Counted from the stretch's first letter, positions 51,894 to 61,439 are shown. The stretch: DNA of 62,352 nucleotides from an uncultured Bacilli bacterium (GCA_934090935.1 CAKOKD010000006.1:1-62352), one strand, 5' to 3'. Made by a program: numbers and translations. The notes: a model not told the origin generated them from the letters alone.

Positions 51894-54095
51894 ATGAAGA
51901 AGGTAACATTAGGTTTAGTATTAGGAAATAGCAACCCTGATTTTGAATATGATGTAACTCATGGTGTTAACAAATATGCCAAAGAAAAAGGTATAAATAT
52001 AATAACTCTTGTTTCTACATCGAATAAAAATAATGAACAATTGACTGATAAAATTTTTGAATCATATAGATTTTTGGGGATAGATGGACTCATAATAATA
52101 TATGGTTCTTTGCTGTCTTTTAAGAAAAGTGCAAATGGTCAAAATTTCTTGGATAAATTTAAGGATATTCCTTATATAATTGTTCAAGACAATTATCATA
52201 TTCCCGGAAAGTCTAATTTAATCGTTGATAATAAAGATGGTATGTTGAAATGTGTAAATCATTTAATCGAAGATCATAAATGTAAGAATATATTATATTT
52301 TTCAGGTCCTAAAGAAAATCATGACAGTGAAGAAAGATTAAATGCATACAAAGAAGCTATGGAAACTCATAACTTAAAGGTAACAAGTTCAATGATCGCT
52401 TATGGGGATTTCAGTGATGATATAACTCATGAGTTGAAACTGCTTTTAAGAAGAAATAAAAAGATAGATGCCATTGCTTTTGCAAATGATACAATGGCTT
52501 TAGCAAGTTATCAGATTTTAGAACAATATGGGTATAAAATAGGAAAAGATATTTTGATTACTGGCTTTGATGACATGTATAAATCTTCTATTGCTCATCC
52601 AGCTTTAACAACTGTTTCACAAGATCCAGTACGTATCGGTTATGAATCAACAAAAGAAGTTTATAATATGGTAATAAATAAAAACTGTAAATACATTACT
52701 TTAGATACAAATCTAATATTGAGAAAGTCGTGTGGATGCCGTAAAGAGAACCGGACAAGTGAAGATTTAAGAAATCTAAGTGAAGATGAGCTTATAAATT
52801 ACTTTATAAAAGAAAGTTCTTTAAACAGTAAATCCAACATTAATTTTAAGCTATTAAAAAGCATATCCAAAAATGTGCTAAAAAAGATAAAATCTGAGTA
52901 TACAGTTGATGAAATAGTTTATTATATAAAGAATGCGATAATAAAAGATGAAGAGTCGGCAATATCAAATTATGATGATATATTCGCATACTTTTGTCTA
53001 GCTATGAAAAAGTATATCAACTTTACAACGGATATAAGGCTAAAAGAAAAAACATCGGCAATCTTTTATAATCTTCAAACCTGGTATTTTAGTTATATTA
53101 CAAATGAGATTGTTTCGGAAAATATGCAAAGGTTAAATAGAATAACCAATATTTCTTTGATATGTAGAAAGATGTTAAATGATCAATTGAGCAAATCAGA
53201 GATGTTTGCTAATGTTTTTGTTGAACTAAAAGAGATAGGAGTAAAATCCTCATATATTTACCTTTTTGATAATGATAATAACACTAAAGCACATCTATAC
53301 GCTTACTTCAATGATAAGGTAACCAAGATTTATCGAAGCAATGAAAAACGAGAAAAAATTATTCCTGAGAAGTTTGTTTCTCAATCTAATGGAACATTTA
53401 GTTATGGATTTTCGTTATCGTCAAATGAAAAATACTATGGATTTATTGTGTGTGAAACTGATTTGTCATTGATAAATTCAATAAAACTTTTATGTTCTCA
53501 AATCGGAACTCTTCTTTATGTAGATGAAATTAGAAAAAGAGAATTAAAAGCTCAAATTGAATTAAAAAAATCATTAAGACTTATTCAAGAAAAAAACGAG
53601 ATTTTAAACAACTTAAGCTTATATGATGAATTAACTCGTATTTACAATAGACGTGGATTTATTGAGAAGTCATTAGAAGTAATCAAAGAGAATATCGGAA
53701 AAGAAATAGAAGTTGTTTTCTGTGATCTAGATCACTTAAAAGAGATAAATGATACTTTTGGTCATAAAGAAGGAGATTATGCGATTTCAACATCTGCGGG
53801 ATTGATTGAATCATCCTTGCCTAAAAATGCCATAGTAGCAAGACTAGGTGGAGATGAATTTGTTGCATTACATGTTAATTTAGCTGCTAAAGATAACATA
53901 TCAACAGAAGAAAAGATTAGATCATGCTTTTCAAACTTCAATGAATCATGTGAAAAACCTTATTATATAGAAACATCAGTAGGAACATACACGTTTATTG
54001 GCAAGGATAATACTAAGATTACAAATATCTTAGATGAAGCAGATAAATATCTATATGAAGCCAAAAAACACAGAAGAAAATCAGTAAAAAAATAA
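51894..54095 (+). CDS. Cytoplasmic LacI-like sensor fused to GGDEF diguanylate cyclase
   Basis: The 733-residue protein has no signal peptide or membrane helix. Residues about 1-285 are a LacI/PurR-type sugar-binding fold without its HTH (TLGLVLGNSNPDFEYDVTHG, AIAFANDTMALASYQIL, ITGFDDMYKSSIAHPALTTV), followed by RKSCGCRKE, a helical middle, a GAF-like segment (about 425-555), a coiled coil and a GGDEF domain at about 565-733 (LYDELTRIYNRRGF, CDLDHLKEINDTFGHKEGD, ARLGGDEFVAL). The GGDEF signature is intact, so cyclic-di-GMP synthesis is expected. The natural ligand, perhaps a sugar or nucleoside, is unknown. Related fusions occur in Firmicutes. Confidence 0.87.
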   Translation: MKKVTLGLVLGNSNPDFEYDVTHGVNKYAKEKGINIITLVSTSNKNNEQLTDKIFESYRFLGIDGLIIIYGSLLSFKKSANGQNFLDKFKDIPYIIVQDNYHIPGKSNLIVDNKDGMLKCVNHLIEDHKCKNILYFSGPKENHDSEERLNAYKEAMETHNLKVTSSMIAYGDFSDDITHELKLLLRRNKKIDAIAFANDTMALASYQILEQYGYKIGKDILITGFDDMYKSSIAHPALTTVSQDPVRIGYESTKEVYNMVINKNCKYITLDTNLILRKSCGCRKENRTSEDLRNLSEDELINYFIKESSLNSKSNINFKLLKSISKNVLKKIKSEYTVDEIVYYIKNAIIKDEESAISNYDDIFAYFCLAMKKYINFTTDIRLKEKTSAIFYNLQTWYFSYITNEIVSENMQRLNRITNISLICRKMLNDQLSKSEMFANVFVELKEIGVKSSYIYLFDNDNNTKAHLYAYFNDKVTKIYRSNEKREKIIPEKFVSQSNGTFSYGFSLSSNEKYYGFIVCETDLSLINSIKLLCSQIGTLLYVDEIRKRELKAQIELKKSLRLIQEKNEILNNLSLYDELTRIYNRRGFIEKSLEVIKENIGKEIEVVFCDLDHLKEINDTFGHKEGDYAISTSAGLIESSLPKNAIVARLGGDEFVALHVNLAAKDNISTEEKIRSCFSNFNESCEKPYYIETSVGTYTFIGKDNTKITNILDEADKYLYEAKKHRRKSVKK

Positions 54096-54115
54096 GACAT
54101 TAATTTGTCTTTTTT
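54093..54115 (+). terminator. Terminator after the LacI-GGDEF gene
   Basis: AAGACA-TTAATT-TGTCTT hairpin over the stop codon region, then T-run; tex starts 26 bases later. Confidence 0.7.
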
Positions 54116-54140
54116 AATAGAAAATGAAAGAGGAACAATA

Positions 54141-56294
54141 ATGAATGAATTAGTAATTAAAGAATTAGCAAATGAATTAAATATAACTGTTAAACAAGTG
54201 GAAACAGTTTTAAATTTATTTAGTGAAGGGGCAACTATTCCTTTCATCGCTAGATATCGTAAAGAAGCAACAGGTGCTCTAGACGAAAACCAAATAAAAA
54301 GTATAAATGATTTATATAGTTATTATAATAATTTACTAGAAAGAAAAGAGGCTGTAATAAGACTAATTGATGAAAAAGGTCTTCTTACAGATGAATTGAA
54401 AAATCAAATACTTGCTTGTACAAAGTTAACTGAAGTAGAGGATTTATATCGTCCATATAAAGAAAAGAAGAAAACTAAAGCAAGTGAAGCAATCAAACTA
54501 GGCTTAGAGCCACTTGCTAAAAAGATTATGGCTTTTCCTAAAAATGGATCTCTTGAAGAACTTGCTAAAAATTATTTGAATGAATCAGTAAAAACAACAG
54601 AAGATGCTATAACAAATGCAAGTTATATTATAGCTGAGTGGATAAGCGATAATGCTTATTATCGAAAAGAAATGCGTAATTTTATTTATAAAAACGGAAG
54701 CATTGTATCCAAAGTAAAAAAAGATGCTCAAGATGAGAAAAAAACATATGAAATGTATTATGATTTTAATGAAGCTGTAAAATATATTAAACATTACAGA
54801 GTTCTTGCTATAAATAGAGGAGAAAAAGAAAAAATATTAACTGTAAACATCGATTTTAATGAAGAAGAAGTCTATGCTTATTTAAATAAGAAAATAATCA
54901 AGGATTCAACATCTTTTGTTGCTAAAGTTGTAGAAGATGCGATTAAAGATTCTTGTAAAAGATTGATATTTCCAAGTATAGAAAGAGAAATAAGAAGCGA
55001 ATTAACTGAAAAAGCTGATAAGCTTGCAATTGAAACTTTTGGTGTTAATTTAGAACATTTACTTTTAACAAGACCAATAAAGGGTATGGTTGTTTTAGGT
55101 TTTGACCCCGGATATGTTAATGGTTGTAAACTTGCTGTAGTGGATAAAAACGGCTGTTATCTTGATTCATGTGTAATAAAACCATTTTTAAAAAATGCCA
55201 GTGAAGCAGCCATTGCTGGAAGCAAAATTATTGTAAAAAATTTAATAGAAAAATATAATGTAGATATCATTTCAATTGGTAATGGAACAGCTTCAAGAGA
55301 ATCCGAAAGTTTTTGTGCAGATTTAATTAAAGAATATAATTTAAATTGTAAATATGTAATTACTTCTGAGGCTGGTGCATCAATTTATTCAGCTTCAAAA
55401 CTTGCAATAGAAGAATTCCCTGATTTGGAAGTTGAAAAGAGAAGTGCAGTTTCTATTGCAAGAAGAATACAAGATCCTCTTTCTGAACTTGTTAAAATTG
55501 ATCCAAAAAGTATTGGTGTAGGTGAATATCAATACGATGTTAATCAAAAAGAATTAAACGAGAATTTGGATTTTACCGTTTCCAAAGTTGTAAATGAAGT
55601 AGGAGTCAATGTTAATACAGCATCAAAAAGCATCTTAAAATACGTTTCTGGTCTTACAAAAACAACAATTGATAAAATATATAACTATAAGGAAAAAAAT
55701 AAAATAGTTGATCGAGATGAAATCAAAAATATTAAAGGCATAAGTGATAAGGTTTATGAACAATGTATCGGATTCTTAAGAGTTATGGATGGAACAAATG
55801 CTTTTGATAAAACAGGAATTCATCCAGAAAGTTATCCAATAGCTGCAAATCTATTAAATTTACTTGACTTAGATATCAAAGATATTAACACTGATGCATT
55901 TAAGTCAAAGTTACAAGAAGTGGATATTAAAGATTATGTTCAAAAACTTAACACTGATGAATATACATTAAGTGATATAGTAAAAGAACTTCTATCTCCA
56001 GGATTGGATCCTCGTGATGAATTAGAAGCGCCAATTTTAAAAAGTGATATTTTACACATCGAAGATCTAAAAGTAGGAATGGAACTAGAAGGAACTGTAA
56101 GAAATGTCGCCTCATTTGGAGCATTTGTAGATATTGGTCTTCACGATGATGGACTAGTACATATTTCTAAGATGAGTAAACAATTTGTTAAAAATCCAAA
56201 CGATATTCTAAATGTTGGAGACATTATAAAATGCTGTGTTGACAAAATTGATATAGAAAAAGGTAAGGTAAATTTAAGCTTATTTAAGGAATAA
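54141..56294 (+). CDS. tex: Tex-family RNA-binding protein
   Basis: The 717-residue protein shows the standard Tex order: helical N-terminus (LVIKELANELNITVKQVE, IPFIARYRKEATGALDE), YqgF-like domain (VLGFDPGYVNGCKLAVVD), helix-hairpin-helix part (VGVNVNTASKSILKYVSGL), and a C-terminal S1 domain (ELEGTVRNVASFGAFVDIG, GLVHISKMS). Tex binds RNA and acts in transcription and RNA turnover. Start at ATG 54141 after AGAGGAAC; the apparent upstream start lies in the preceding terminator. Confidence 0.95.
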   Translation: MNELVIKELANELNITVKQVETVLNLFSEGATIPFIARYRKEATGALDENQIKSINDLYSYYNNLLERKEAVIRLIDEKGLLTDELKNQILACTKLTEVEDLYRPYKEKKKTKASEAIKLGLEPLAKKIMAFPKNGSLEELAKNYLNESVKTTEDAITNASYIIAEWISDNAYYRKEMRNFIYKNGSIVSKVKKDAQDEKKTYEMYYDFNEAVKYIKHYRVLAINRGEKEKILTVNIDFNEEEVYAYLNKKIIKDSTSFVAKVVEDAIKDSCKRLIFPSIEREIRSELTEKADKLAIETFGVNLEHLLLTRPIKGMVVLGFDPGYVNGCKLAVVDKNGCYLDSCVIKPFLKNASEAAIAGSKIIVKNLIEKYNVDIISIGNGTASRESESFCADLIKEYNLNCKYVITSEAGASIYSASKLAIEEFPDLEVEKRSAVSIARRIQDPLSELVKIDPKSIGVGEYQYDVNQKELNENLDFTVSKVVNEVGVNVNTASKSILKYVSGLTKTTIDKIYNYKEKNKIVDRDEIKNIKGISDKVYEQCIGFLRVMDGTNAFDKTGIHPESYPIAANLLNLLDLDIKDINTDAFKSKLQEVDIKDYVQKLNTDEYTLSDIVKELLSPGLDPRDELEAPILKSDILHIEDLKVGMELEGTVRNVASFGAFVDIGLHDDGLVHISKMSKQFVKNPNDILNVGDIIKCCVDKIDIEKGKVNLSLFKE

Positions 56295-56348
56295 TTTACT
56301 ATAAAGAACATAAAATATAAAAAAAATAAAAAAATATTAAAAAAAGTA

Positions 56349-56376
56349 TTGCAATTATTAATCATTATGGTATAAT
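56349..56376 (+). promoter_or_regulatory. tRNA-Gly/tRNA-Asn promoter
   Basis: TTGCAA (56349-56354), 16-base spacer, TATAAT (56371-56376) with TGG extended -10. Confidence 0.72.
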
Positions 56377-56393
56377 TTAAATTGCTTACTTAA

Positions 56394-56467
56394 GCGGATG
56401 TAGTTTAATGGTAGAGCTTCAGCCTTCCAAGCTGATAACGTGGGTTCGATTCCCATCATCCGCTCCA
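56394..56467 (+). tRNA. tRNA-Gly (TCC)
   Basis: Acceptor GCGGATG/CATCCGC, anticodon loop CTTCCAA giving TCC, T-arm GTGGG-TTCGATT-CCCAT, discriminator T and encoded CCA. First of two tRNAs on one transcript. Confidence 0.96.
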
Positions 56468-56473
56468 AAAGAT

Positions 56474-56549
56474 GCCCAATTAGCTCAGTCGGTAGAGCGC
56501 ACGGCTGTTAACCGTTAGGTCGTAGGTTCGAGTCCTACATTGGGCGCCA
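56474..56549 (+). tRNA. tRNA-Asn (GTT)
   Basis: Acceptor GCCCAAT/ATTGGGC, anticodon loop CTGTTAA giving GTT, T-arm GTAGG-TTCGAGT-CCTAC, discriminator G and encoded CCA. Six bases after tRNA-Gly. Confidence 0.96.
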
Positions 56550-56560
56550 TTTAGTAAGTA

Positions 56561-56588
56561 AAAGCATGGTAAATAGCCGTGCTTTTTT
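56561..56588 (+). terminator. tRNA operon terminator
   Basis: AAAGCATGG-TAAATAG-CCGTGCTTT (one G-T) with T-run. Confidence 0.85.
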
Positions 56589-56642
56589 TATTTAATAATA
56601 TAATTTTTATGATATAATTAATTATAGTAGGAGTGGATGTAC

Positions 56643-57530
56643 ATGGATTTATTTCATATAACAGGCTTAAAAAATCATAAAGTTTCATTTGATGCAACAT
56701 ATGATTCAATAAAAAGAAGCATCGATCGTTTAAAAGACGAATATGATAATACTTGGAATGCCTTAAATGAAACTCGAAAAAAGTGGGCTTCAATACAAGA
56801 AAGTATAATTGTAATTGTTAAATCACATAGAATTAAATTCAGTAAATCGCTTGATAAATGTTCCAATGAAGAAATGATTCAAGAAATAAAAAGAATTATT
56901 GAAAAACTTCCAGAAGAACAGGAAATCTTAGAAAAGTACATCAAAGATTTAAATAAATATTATTCTATTATGACTGATTACTCAAATAAACTTATGAAAT
57001 TGAGCGAAAAGTTAAACCTTATGTCACCTTTAGAGGAGGATAAAGACGAAGAGCTAATAATCGATTTGGACGCTTATAGGGAGGCAAAAAATAGATCAAT
57101 GCTCGGCTTAGAAGAAGTAATAGCAACATATACAGCAACTGACAAAATAATTAACTCAAAAAATCAAATCTTAAATACATCGACAGTTGAAAAAGTACCT
57201 TTTATCGAAATCAACAATTTCTTGTTTACTGATCCCAAAATTGCTGATGCTAAAGAAACTGATGAGTTAGATTATCTAGAATATGAAATAAAAGGCAATT
57301 TAACTTTAATAGACATAGCTGAATCTGTTTATGGAAATAAAAGTTACTGGGTATTTCTATATAACTACTCAACTAATAAAGATATAATAGATGAAATAGC
57401 TGAAAAATATGAGGTAGAACCAAGTGTTATCGCGATAATAAAAGGCTTTTTAGATGGTGTAAAGTTAAAGTTTCCACTTGATTTATTCAATACCTATAGA
57501 GTATCAGAAAACGTTAGAAAGGTAGCATAG
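56643..57530 (+). CDS. Coiled-coil protein with LysM-like C-terminus
   Basis: The 295-residue protein has a helical N-terminal part with coiled-coil character (about 15-130: SIDRLKDEYDNTWNALNETR and on), an acidic middle, and a C-terminal segment (about 217-275) of LysM type: YEIKGNLTLIDIAESVYGNK then WVFLYNYSTN. Many phage or contractile-system baseplate proteins end this way, but no phage gene is near. No signal peptide. Start at ATG 56643, nine bases after AGGAG, in place of ATG 56637, which is too close. The small gene at 57538 follows after 7 bases. Confidence 0.62.
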   Translation: MDLFHITGLKNHKVSFDATYDSIKRSIDRLKDEYDNTWNALNETRKKWASIQESIIVIVKSHRIKFSKSLDKCSNEEMIQEIKRIIEKLPEEQEILEKYIKDLNKYYSIMTDYSNKLMKLSEKLNLMSPLEEDKDEELIIDLDAYREAKNRSMLGLEEVIATYTATDKIINSKNQILNTSTVEKVPFIEINNFLFTDPKIADAKETDELDYLEYEIKGNLTLIDIAESVYGNKSYWVFLYNYSTNKDIIDEIAEKYEVEPSVIAIIKGFLDGVKLKFPLDLFNTYRVSENVRKVA

Positions 57531-57537
57531 ATATTAA

Positions 57538-57777
57538 ATGATTTTTGAAATAAATGAAGTAATAGAACTATCTAAAGGAGAACGATATATAGTTGCTTAT
57601 AGATTAGAAGAAAAATATACTTGGTATTATTATTTATTAAAGATAAATGATGATGATAATGTTTTAAATGATAGTAAAATAGTAACAACAAAAAGAATTG
57701 GAGAAAAACTTTATATTAATGAAATACATGATGAAAGCATAAATGAGTTATTTAAAAGGCTAAAAGAAAGCGTTTAA
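57538..57777 (+). CDS. Small hypothetical protein
   Basis: This 79-residue acidic protein starts MIFEINEVIELSKGERYIVA and has a beta-strand pattern, RYIVAYRLEEKYTWYYYLLK, that resembles DUF1292-like or related small regulatory proteins. I cannot assign a family. The ribosome site is weak, so translation may be coupled to the LysM-like gene just upstream. Confidence 0.55.
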   Translation: MIFEINEVIELSKGERYIVAYRLEEKYTWYYYLLKINDDDNVLNDSKIVTTKRIGEKLYINEIHDESINELFKRLKESV

Positions 57778-57834
57778 TATAATTAAATTTTGTTATAAAA
57801 AAATAACATGAGTGTCAGTTAATGGTTACATAAA

Positions 57835-57863
57835 TTGACATTTTTTTTATAATTTGCTATTAT
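57835..57863 (+). promoter_or_regulatory. GH73 gene promoter
   Basis: TTGACA (57835-57840), 17-base spacer with eight T, TATTAT (57858-57863), TGC extended -10. Confidence 0.8.
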
Positions 57864-57895
57864 AGTGTCGTTCGACCGCAAAGAGGAGGACCAGA

Positions 57896-58846
57896 ATGGA
57901 CACAATTAAAGCTTCTAAGATACCTTGGAAGCATGTAATCTGTTGTTTAATAATATTAGTAATATTTGTATTAACAATAGGTATACATATCAATGCTGAA
58001 GGATTTAGTGATGATGCTATTGCTGATAGCTCATCTGATACAGTACCCCTGCGAACTTACAGTACAATAATTGACTTAAGTCCTTTAAGCACAAAAAATG
58101 AGGTTAATTTAGCTGGACCTAAAGAGGAAGTAACTATTGAGAATGTAGACATTGATAGTTACATTACTACTTATAGCGCGGATATTGAATTTTTATCTAA
58201 AGCTTTTGGACTAAATCGTGATAAGGTAATAAGTAATCTTAAAACTGTTTATGAAAAAAACTTGGATAAAGAATTTGATGAGACAAATGTAGGCTTTTTA
58301 CTTGATGCAAATGGAAATGTAAAAAAATATAAAAATGTCTTATATGGGTTGGTCGAATATTTCTATGATTATATAGAGAAAAATCCTAAAGAAGTAAACA
58401 AAAAAAGGATACCATATACAGGAAATGCTGAGTATATAGAAAATCTTATAATCTATTATACTAGACAAATTTATACAAACGTAGATACATCTTTAGCATT
58501 AAGTATAGGAGCAAGTGAATCCGGATACTATAAAGTTAAATATATGTTACGTTGTAACAACATATTTGGCGGTATGGGAAAAAACGGACTCATAAAATAT
58601 AATAATATAGAATTTGGGGTATTATCATATGTTAGAATGCTTTCAACTAAATATTATCAAAAAGGTTTAAGCTCTATTGAAAGAATTGGAAGAAAGTATT
58701 GCCCAACTTATGATAGTTTTGGTAATAAGATAGCAAGCCCACACTGGGTTAAATTAGTTCAAACAGCTATGAAAAAATATGACAATTACAAAGTAGAAGA
58801 AGTAATTGGAGCTAATTTGTTGCTAAACAAGGAAGAAATTGCATAA
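57896..58846 (+). CDS. Exported N-acetylglucosaminidase-like hydrolase (GH73 type)
   Basis: The 316-residue protein has an N-terminal membrane or signal segment (about 14-33, VICCLIILVIFVLTIGIHIN), a linker, and a C-terminal domain at about 170-305 that fits the GH73/lysozyme-like fold: LSIGASESGYYKVKYML with the catalytic-type Glu, then NNIFGGMG and the FGVLSYVRML, PHWVKLV blocks. Enzymes of this family cut peptidoglycan glycan strands, which points to a wall in this organism or in prey/competitors. Strong ribosome site AGAGGAGGA before ATG 57896. Own promoter and terminator. Confidence 0.8.
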   Translation: MDTIKASKIPWKHVICCLIILVIFVLTIGIHINAEGFSDDAIADSSSDTVPLRTYSTIIDLSPLSTKNEVNLAGPKEEVTIENVDIDSYITTYSADIEFLSKAFGLNRDKVISNLKTVYEKNLDKEFDETNVGFLLDANGNVKKYKNVLYGLVEYFYDYIEKNPKEVNKKRIPYTGNAEYIENLIIYYTRQIYTNVDTSLALSIGASESGYYKVKYMLRCNNIFGGMGKNGLIKYNNIEFGVLSYVRMLSTKYYQKGLSSIERIGRKYCPTYDSFGNKIASPHWVKLVQTAMKKYDNYKVEEVIGANLLLNKEEIA

Positions 58847-58867
58847 CTTGTATTTCTTCTTTTTTTT
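58831..58867 (+). terminator. GH73 gene terminator
   Basis: GGAAGAAAT pairs with ATTTCTTCT across a loop containing the stop codon, then T-run. Confidence 0.8.
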
Positions 58868-58894
58868 GTATATAATTATCATAGGATGATGAAT

Positions 58895-60052
58895 ATGAAA
58901 TATATGGATGAAATAGATTTAAAAAATAAAAAGGTTATATTAAGACTTGATTTAAATGTACCGATTAAAAACGGTGAGATATTGGATGATACAAAAATAT
59001 TGAAAAGCTTACCAACAATTAGGTATTTAATCAATAACAACTGTAAAATATTGTTATTAAGTCATCTAGGAAAAATTAAAACAGAAGATGATCTAAAAAA
59101 CAATTCCTTAAAATCAGTTGGGAAAAAGTTAAGTGAAGAGTTAAAAAAGGATATTACTTTTATAGAAAATCCAATTGATCCTTCAATACCAAATATATTA
59201 GAAAACAATGATTTGGTTTTGCTAGAAAATACGAGATATATGGATTATCCTGATAAAAAAGAAAGTAAATGTGATATGGAACTTGCAAAATTTTGGGCAA
59301 GTGCCGGAGATATATTTATAAATGATGCGTTTGGAACAAGTCATAGAAAACATGCATCGAATTATGGAATATCAAAATTTCTAGAAAGCGCTTATGGTAT
59401 TTTATTTAAAGAAGAACTTGATGGTTTAATGCCACTTATGAATAAAAATATATCAAAACCATTTGTTGTCGTTATGGGTGGAGCCAAAGTAGATGATAAA
59501 TTGAATCTAATCAATTCGCTTCTTGAAAAATGTGATTATCTGCTTCTTGGAGGAGGAATTGCAAATACATTCTTAAAAGCAGATGGCTTTAACATAGGTT
59601 CTTCTCTTTGCAATAATGAATTATTAAATGAAATAAAAACTATAATGGATAAAAACCGAAATAAGATCATCTATCCAAATGATGTTGTAGTCCTTTCAAA
59701 CGATAAACCAGAGAAAAAAGAAATCAATGATGTTTTAGATGAAGATATAATATATGATATAGGTTCTAAAACCATAGATATATATAAAGAAAAGATTGAT
59801 GATGCTAAAACAATTTTTATAAATGGAACAGTAGGTTTATATGAAGATGATAGATTTGCAAAAGGAACTAAAGACGTGCTTACATATATTACTGATAGCA
59901 AAGCTATAAAAATCGCAGGAGGCGGAGATTCAGTTAGTTCTATAAACCGATTTGGTTTAAATAAATCTTTTGACTTTCTCTCTACTGGAGGCGGAGCAAC
60001 ACTTGAGTACATTGCCTCCGGAAAAATAGCATGTTTTGAGGATGAACTATGA
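58895..60052 (+). CDS. pgk: Phosphoglycerate kinase
   Basis: The 385-residue glycolytic enzyme that makes ATP from 1,3-bisphosphoglycerate. Blocks: VILRLDLNVPIKNGEI, LLSHLGKIK, NDAFGTSHRKHASN, VVMGGAKVDDKLNLINSLL, LLLGGGIANTFLKA, and AGGGDSVSSINRFG with STGGGATLEYIASG at the C-terminus. Somewhat divergent (for example RLDLNVP for RVDFNVP). Several ATG codons precede; 58895 has the best distance from AGGATG. It overlaps tpiA by four bases. Confidence 0.95.
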   Translation: MKYMDEIDLKNKKVILRLDLNVPIKNGEILDDTKILKSLPTIRYLINNNCKILLLSHLGKIKTEDDLKNNSLKSVGKKLSEELKKDITFIENPIDPSIPNILENNDLVLLENTRYMDYPDKKESKCDMELAKFWASAGDIFINDAFGTSHRKHASNYGISKFLESAYGILFKEELDGLMPLMNKNISKPFVVVMGGAKVDDKLNLINSLLEKCDYLLLGGGIANTFLKADGFNIGSSLCNNELLNEIKTIMDKNRNKIIYPNDVVVLSNDKPEKKEINDVLDEDIIYDIGSKTIDIYKEKIDDAKTIFINGTVGLYEDDRFAKGTKDVLTYITDSKAIKIAGGGDSVSSINRFGLNKSFDFLSTGGGATLEYIASGKIACFEDEL

Positions 60053-60735
60053 TACTTGTATTAAATTTAAAAATGAATCTTACTAAAAATAGTATAATTG
60101 AGTACGAAAGGCTTATTAGAGATAAAAAAGTTATAGTGCTGCCACAATACCCATATTTAATATTTTTCAGCAAAGGTAATTATTCATTAGGAAGTCAAGA
60201 TGTCTCTAAATTTTCAAAAGGAAGTTACACTGGAGAAGTATGTGCAAAAGGTTTGAAATGTTTAGGAGTAAAATATGTTCTTGTTGGTCATTCTGAAAGA
60301 AAACAATATTTCAATGAGACAAAGAAGGATATAAAACTAAAACTGCAAAATGTGTTAGATAATGAAATGATCCCTATTTTTTGTATAAATCAAGATGAAG
60401 AAGAATATAAAAGCGATGAGGAGTTAAAACATATTGAGGAACAGCTTGAATGTATTCCTGATAATTGCAAGTACATTATAATCGCTTTTGAACCAACTTA
60501 TTTAATTGGACTAAAAAATATAAATATTGATATTGAGAATATAAAGAAAGTGAATAAAAAGATAAAAGAGTATTTAATGGAACGAGGAATTAATGGTTCT
60601 ATTATTTATGGCGGTGGAGTAAATGAAAAGATACTTGACGATTTAAAAGGAACATCATTGGATGGTTATATTATCTCATCAAGCGCGTTAGATGTTAAAG
60701 AGTTATCCCGAATTATCGATAAACTGAAATTATAA
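60049..60735 (+). CDS. tpiA: Triosephosphate isomerase, divergent
   Basis: A 228-residue TIM barrel: LNLKMN with the substrate Lys, LVGHSERKQYF with the catalytic His, and AFEPTYLIG with the catalytic Glu, then IIYGGGVNEKIL. It is about 20 residues shorter than usual, and the mobile loop reads EPTYLIGLKN instead of the near-universal EPVWAIGTG. All three catalytic residues are kept, so activity is likely, but a paralogue elsewhere in the genome is possible. Coupled to pgk by ATGA overlap. Confidence 0.87.
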   Translation: MILVLNLKMNLTKNSIIEYERLIRDKKVIVLPQYPYLIFFSKGNYSLGSQDVSKFSKGSYTGEVCAKGLKCLGVKYVLVGHSERKQYFNETKKDIKLKLQNVLDNEMIPIFCINQDEEEYKSDEELKHIEEQLECIPDNCKYIIIAFEPTYLIGLKNINIDIENIKKVNKKIKEYLMERGINGSIIYGGGVNEKILDDLKGTSLDGYIISSSALDVKELSRIIDKLKL

Positions 60736-60796
60736 GAATGATTTTAAATTGGTGTTTTCTCATTTCATGGTGTATAATAAATGAAGTGGTGATAAG

Positions 60797-61333
60797 ATGG
60801 ATAATTTAAAAATTGGAGATAACCTTGAACTACACTGCTATAAACATAACGGAAAAATAAATAGTACGTCGGATAGAATAACAATTATTGATATTCAAGA
60901 TGATTATATAGTTTGTGGGGATTACAAGACAACTATAACCGATAGTGATGGATCAACTAGAAAAACCAAAGAGCCTGCAATTATGTTCTTTTATAAAAAT
61001 CGTTGGTTTAATGTTTTAGCACAATTTAAGAAACAAGGCTTGTTTTATTACTGTAATATAGCAACTCCATATTTAATTGATGACGGTATTATCAAATATA
61101 TAGATTATGATTTGGATTTAAGAGTATTTCCAGATGGAGGTTTTAAGATTTTAGACAAAAATGAATATAATTATCATAAGCGTATAATGCATTACTCGGA
61201 TGAAATCGATGAAATAGTAAAAAGTGAATTAAGTTCCCTTATAGAACTGAAGAGATTAAACAAAGGACCATTTGATAAAAAAGTTGTTGATGAATATTAT
61301 GAAAAGTATAAAAAAATTGCAAAAAAGATGTAA
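60797..61333 (+). CDS. DUF402 nucleoside di/triphosphate phosphatase-like protein
   Basis: The 178-residue protein has the DUF402 beta-barrel pattern: AIMFFYKNRWFNVLAQF, YYCNIATPYLIDDGIIKYID, and the acidic metal block YDLDLRVFPDGGFKILDKNE, followed by a helical tail (EIVKSELSSLIEL). Characterised relatives in Gram-positive bacteria hydrolyse nucleoside tri- and diphosphates. Start ATG 60797 after GTGGTGATAAG. Last protein gene before the rRNA operon. Confidence 0.9.
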   Translation: MDNLKIGDNLELHCYKHNGKINSTSDRITIIDIQDDYIVCGDYKTTITDSDGSTRKTKEPAIMFFYKNRWFNVLAQFKKQGLFYYCNIATPYLIDDGIIKYIDYDLDLRVFPDGGFKILDKNEYNYHKRIMHYSDEIDEIVKSELSSLIELKRLNKGPFDKKVVDEYYEKYKKIAKKM

Positions 61334-61410
61334 TTTTTTTTATTTTATTCCATATTATATAGGGTAAAATGCAAAAAAATAACAAATTTTAAAAAATTGT
61401 AAAAAAAGTG

Positions 61411-61439
61411 TTGCATTTTATAAAAATAGAGTGTATATT
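61411..61439 (+). promoter_or_regulatory. rRNA promoter P1
   Basis: TTGCAT, 17-base spacer, TATATT. An A-tract UP-like element and GTG precede the -35. The stretch 61334-61756 has no gene and is filled by P1, P2, P3 and the rRNA leader. Confidence 0.75.

Noticed and set aside
56643..57777. LysM-like and small gene as part of a prophage or contractile system
   Set aside because: No tail, sheath, integrase or lysis gene is nearby; only the LysM-type ending recalls baseplate proteins.
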